NCBI GenBank assembly: GCA_964388485.1
Contig: CAYMAS010000015.1
Span: forward strand, 14,036-78,035
Direction of reading: 5' to 3'
DNA length: 64,000 nucleotides
Source: JBCDKH01 sp964388485
GTDB lineage: Bacteria; Planctomycetota; Phycisphaerae; Tepidisphaerales; Tepidisphaeraceae
The translations under genes were made by a program, and so were the position numbers. Of this stretch, positions 62,136 to 64,000 are shown in pieces. The notes beneath the pieces were generated by a model. That model was not told the DNA's origin. It saw nothing but the letters and a program-made list of their open reading frames with translations, and searched no databases. The stretch's first letter is position 1, and every line of letters begins with the position of its first letter.

Positions 62136-62153
62136 GGTGGGCTTCAGCCCACC
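62136..62153. repeat. 18-bp palindrome GGTGGGCTTCAGCCCACC at the yacG stop
   Basis: A perfect palindrome directly after the yacG TAG, with a second identical copy at 63784-63801. A GGGCTTCAGCCC-type hairpin at a gene end can act as a transcription terminator. A further inverted word (CCGGCAATAGCCGG) lies around 62212. Confidence 0.9.
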
Positions 62154-62237
62154 ATCTGAACGGGGTAGACCGGCTTTTGCCGATCTTCTCCGCTTTTGTT
62201 GCAACAAGGACCGGCAATAGCCGGCCCTACCGACAGA

Positions 62238-63647
62238 TCACGCAGTTCGACGCCGCAGGCCGAGCAGGGCGATCACACCCGCCAACGCCGCCGAACCCGG
62301 CTCGGGAATGACGACTTGGACGACGCCTTTGAACTCACTGAACCCGTCGCCATCGGTGAACTCGACCACGAAGTACCCACGCCCGTCGTCCGTCAGCAGG
62401 ATCTGGTCCGACTCGATGTCGTCGATCGTCGCATCCAGGAAGACGTTGCTCAGGTCGTCGAAGTACGTGAACGTGTCGCCGACGCTGATGACCGGCGTCA
62501 GGTCGCCGCCTTCGCCGAAGTAGAGCGTCTCCGGGCCGCCGTTCTTCGAACTCCAAGAGACGAGGTACTGGTCGACGTTGTTCAGGCTGATCGTGCCGAC
62601 GCTGTTGAGCACGTTGCCGCCGACGGTCATGCCCTCGCGGGCGATGATCGAGCCGTCGAGGGCGAGGTAACTGTCCATCTGCGTGTCGCCGTCCGTGTCA
62701 CCCGCCGACAGGACCGTGCCGCTGTTGTTGACCTGCACCGGCGATCCCGCGAACGCGAGGTTGTCGAAGTTGTCCCCGTCACCCGTCGGCTGCCCCTCGC
62801 GAAGGATGATCGACTGATCACCCGTCGTGAGGTCGGTCAGGACGACCGTCTTGTCATTCGCAATGGTGATCCCAGGGCCTTGCACATCAACGCCGCTGAC
62901 GAGCCATCGGCCATCGTCCGACACGTCGTAATCGTCACCGATGCCACCCGCGCGCTGCAGCCCGCTCGACGAAGCGTTCGACCCGACGTTCAACCCGCCC
63001 GGCAACGCCGTCCCTGGCCCGACGACGTTGTTCCCACCTTGCAACACCACCTCAAACGTCGGCGTCGTGCGGTAGTCGGAGATCCGCACCAGCCCACGAT
63101 CCGTCTCCGTCGCCGCGTCCGGCCCGAGGTCGACCACCGCAAAGACATCGCCGTTGCCGCTCATGCGGACGTCGAACACGCTGTCGCTCGCGAAAAGTCC
63201 GGGCAGAAACTCGTCCCCCTCGCTCAGCACGATCCCGGCATCGGTGATCACGGCCTGCGCGAGCGTCGCGTCGAGCGTCGAGCCGTAAGCCCATCCGCCG
63301 TCGTTGCTGATGCCCATGCGGTCCGGCTGCGTCGCGTTCAGGATCAACGGCTCATCCGCCGCATCGAACACCGGCTGCTGATCGATCACCACAAGCGTGC
63401 CGACGTCCGAGCTGAAGCTGTTCGCCAGGAACCCGACGCCGCCCACGCCGTTGCCGTAGATGCCCGGATAGTTGTTGCCCGGATTGACGTAATCCGGGTT
63501 CGACGCCCCGAACGGCGGGATCTGCACCTCGTCCGTCTGATAGAACTCCAGAAAGTACCCGCTGGCAGGAAACACCTGAGCCGACGCCGGCAGGGCAGGC
63601 AGAACCACCGCAGCAACGGCGGCAACGATGAAGGAACGACGGTGCAT
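62238..63647 (-). CDS. Secreted PEP-CTERM protein with beta-propeller-like body
   Basis: 469 residues from the ATG at 63647, preceded by AGGAGAG. The signal peptide RRSFIVAAVAAVVLPALPASA is clear. The body is rich in DGG, NNSG and GD repeats in strand-turn form (LNATQPDRMGISNDGGWAYGST, VQVNNSGTVLSAGDTDG), like an extracellular propeller. The C-terminus has the PEP-CTERM sorting motif IPEPGSAALAGVIALLGLRRRTA. It converges on yacG. Function and partner exosortase are unknown. Confidence 0.9.
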   Translation of the reverse strand: MHRRSFIVAAVAAVVLPALPASAQVFPASGYFLEFYQTDEVQIPPFGASNPDYVNPGNNYPGIYGNGVGGVGFLANSFSSDVGTLVVIDQQPVFDAADEPLILNATQPDRMGISNDGGWAYGSTLDATLAQAVITDAGIVLSEGDEFLPGLFASDSVFDVRMSGNGDVFAVVDLGPDAATETDRGLVRISDYRTTPTFEVVLQGGNNVVGPGTALPGGLNVGSNASSSGLQRAGGIGDDYDVSDDGRWLVSGVDVQGPGITIANDKTVVLTDLTTGDQSIILREGQPTGDGDNFDNLAFAGSPVQVNNSGTVLSAGDTDGDTQMDSYLALDGSIIAREGMTVGGNVLNSVGTISLNNVDQYLVSWSSKNGGPETLYFGEGGDLTPVISVGDTFTYFDDLSNVFLDATIDDIESDQILLTDDGRGYFVVEFTDGDGFSEFKGVVQVVIPEPGSAALAGVIALLGLRRRTA

Positions 63648-64000
63648 GATCTCTCCTGACAAGCGGATGAAACAAGGAACTCGGCGTCAACCTAATCGAC
63701 GTCCTCCAATCCGCAAGACCCTTAGCAAGCTCTTAGCGCAGATCGCCCGATACCGCGCGAACTCGTCAAAGTAGCCAAAGTAGGGTGGGCTTCAGCCCAC
63801 CACGAGCAGCTCCAGCGGATCATGCCCTGAATCCCCATGGCACGAATTTTAGTCCGTGTTCTGCTGCAAATAAGATGAACGGCACACCGCCACAGTACGA
63901 AACTCGGGCAGAAAGAGAGCATCGTCGATCAACTGACTCTTCTGCCGCCGGTTGACATGAACAGCAACGATGCCCCTTTCTGCCCTGGTCGTACTTGGCC
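63648..64000. other. Right-edge intergenic region with one palindrome
   Basis: It contains the second copy of GGTGGGCTTCAGCCCACC (63784-63801). Open frames start near 63957 and 63968 (MPLSALVVLG) and run off the edge. The second could be the beginning of a secreted protein, but too few bases remain to support a call. Confidence 0.6.
63784..63801. repeat. Second copy of the GGTGGGCTTCAGCCCACC palindrome
   Basis: Identical to 62136-62153, about 1.6 kb away, bracketing the PEP-CTERM gene. The upstream flank TAGG is also shared. Confidence 0.93.

Noticed and set aside
63722..63922. Minus-strand 66-residue frame at the right edge
   Set aside because: It runs through the palindrome and has the Cys/Trp/Arg-rich look of random translation.

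Overview
The window looks like a planctomycete, most likely Phycisphaerae-like. It is GC-rich and carries two PEP-CTERM proteins (one with dockerin-type calcium loops), a secreted protein whose N-terminus resembles the planctomycete extracellular signature (FESVESRCMLSA), a BatA/VWA/DUF4175/prenyltransferase-fold cluster typical of the phylum, and many intergenic palindromes. A run of 10 Ns shows that it is a draft scaffold. I found no tRNA, rRNA, CRISPR array or replication origin.

Layout. 1-2965: a partial cystathionine gamma-synthase/lyase family gene, an orphan membrane protein and a broken IS630 transposase. 2992-21092: a divergent exopolysaccharide locus. The minus arm, read from 13710 down, encodes a sugar transferase, a Wza-type lipoprotein, a Wzc-like co-polymerase with a degenerate P-loop, a flippase, an O-antigen-ligase/polymerase and three glycosyltransferases. 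The plus arm encodes a sugar C-methyltransferase-like protein, a nucleotide-sugar epimerase/decarboxylase, a UDP-sugar dehydrogenase, a cytidylyltransferase-like enzyme, a PIG-L deacetylase and a glycosyltransferase. 21207-31339: mixed genes, namely DUF429, QueG, DUF1992, MATE, an SPFH-like/propeller protein, RtcB with a hairpin leader, a PEP-CTERM protein and a potassium channel with RCK domains.

31499-46628: a DUF58, BatA/VWA, VWA, DUF4175, prenyltransferase-fold and secreted-protein series. These genes have very tight junctions, except that an AT-richer cargo (an amber-interrupted secreted protein and a predicted anchored zincin) and repeat-rich DNA lie in the middle. The MoxR ATPase usually found with such clusters is not in the window. 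46625-53218: CarA, then a minus-strand run of SppA-like protease, zinc-ribbon/VWA-like protein, PGRP-like pseudo-amidase, non-RD Ser/Thr kinase and ArgG, plus a divergent zincin. 53282-59610: a minus-strand run of zinc-ribbon membrane protein, MetX-MetW fusion, Fmt, Def, DnaB and a GGCT-fold protein. 59810-63647: a membrane protein, FmdB zinc ribbon, YacG and a second PEP-CTERM protein.

A recurring theme is short palindromes and microsatellite-like inverted repeats that lie between genes and also within them. They break the transposase, supply start codons or N-termini (DUF429, BatA/VWA), extend a signal peptide (prenyltransferase-fold protein) and abut stop codons (YacG, GT4).
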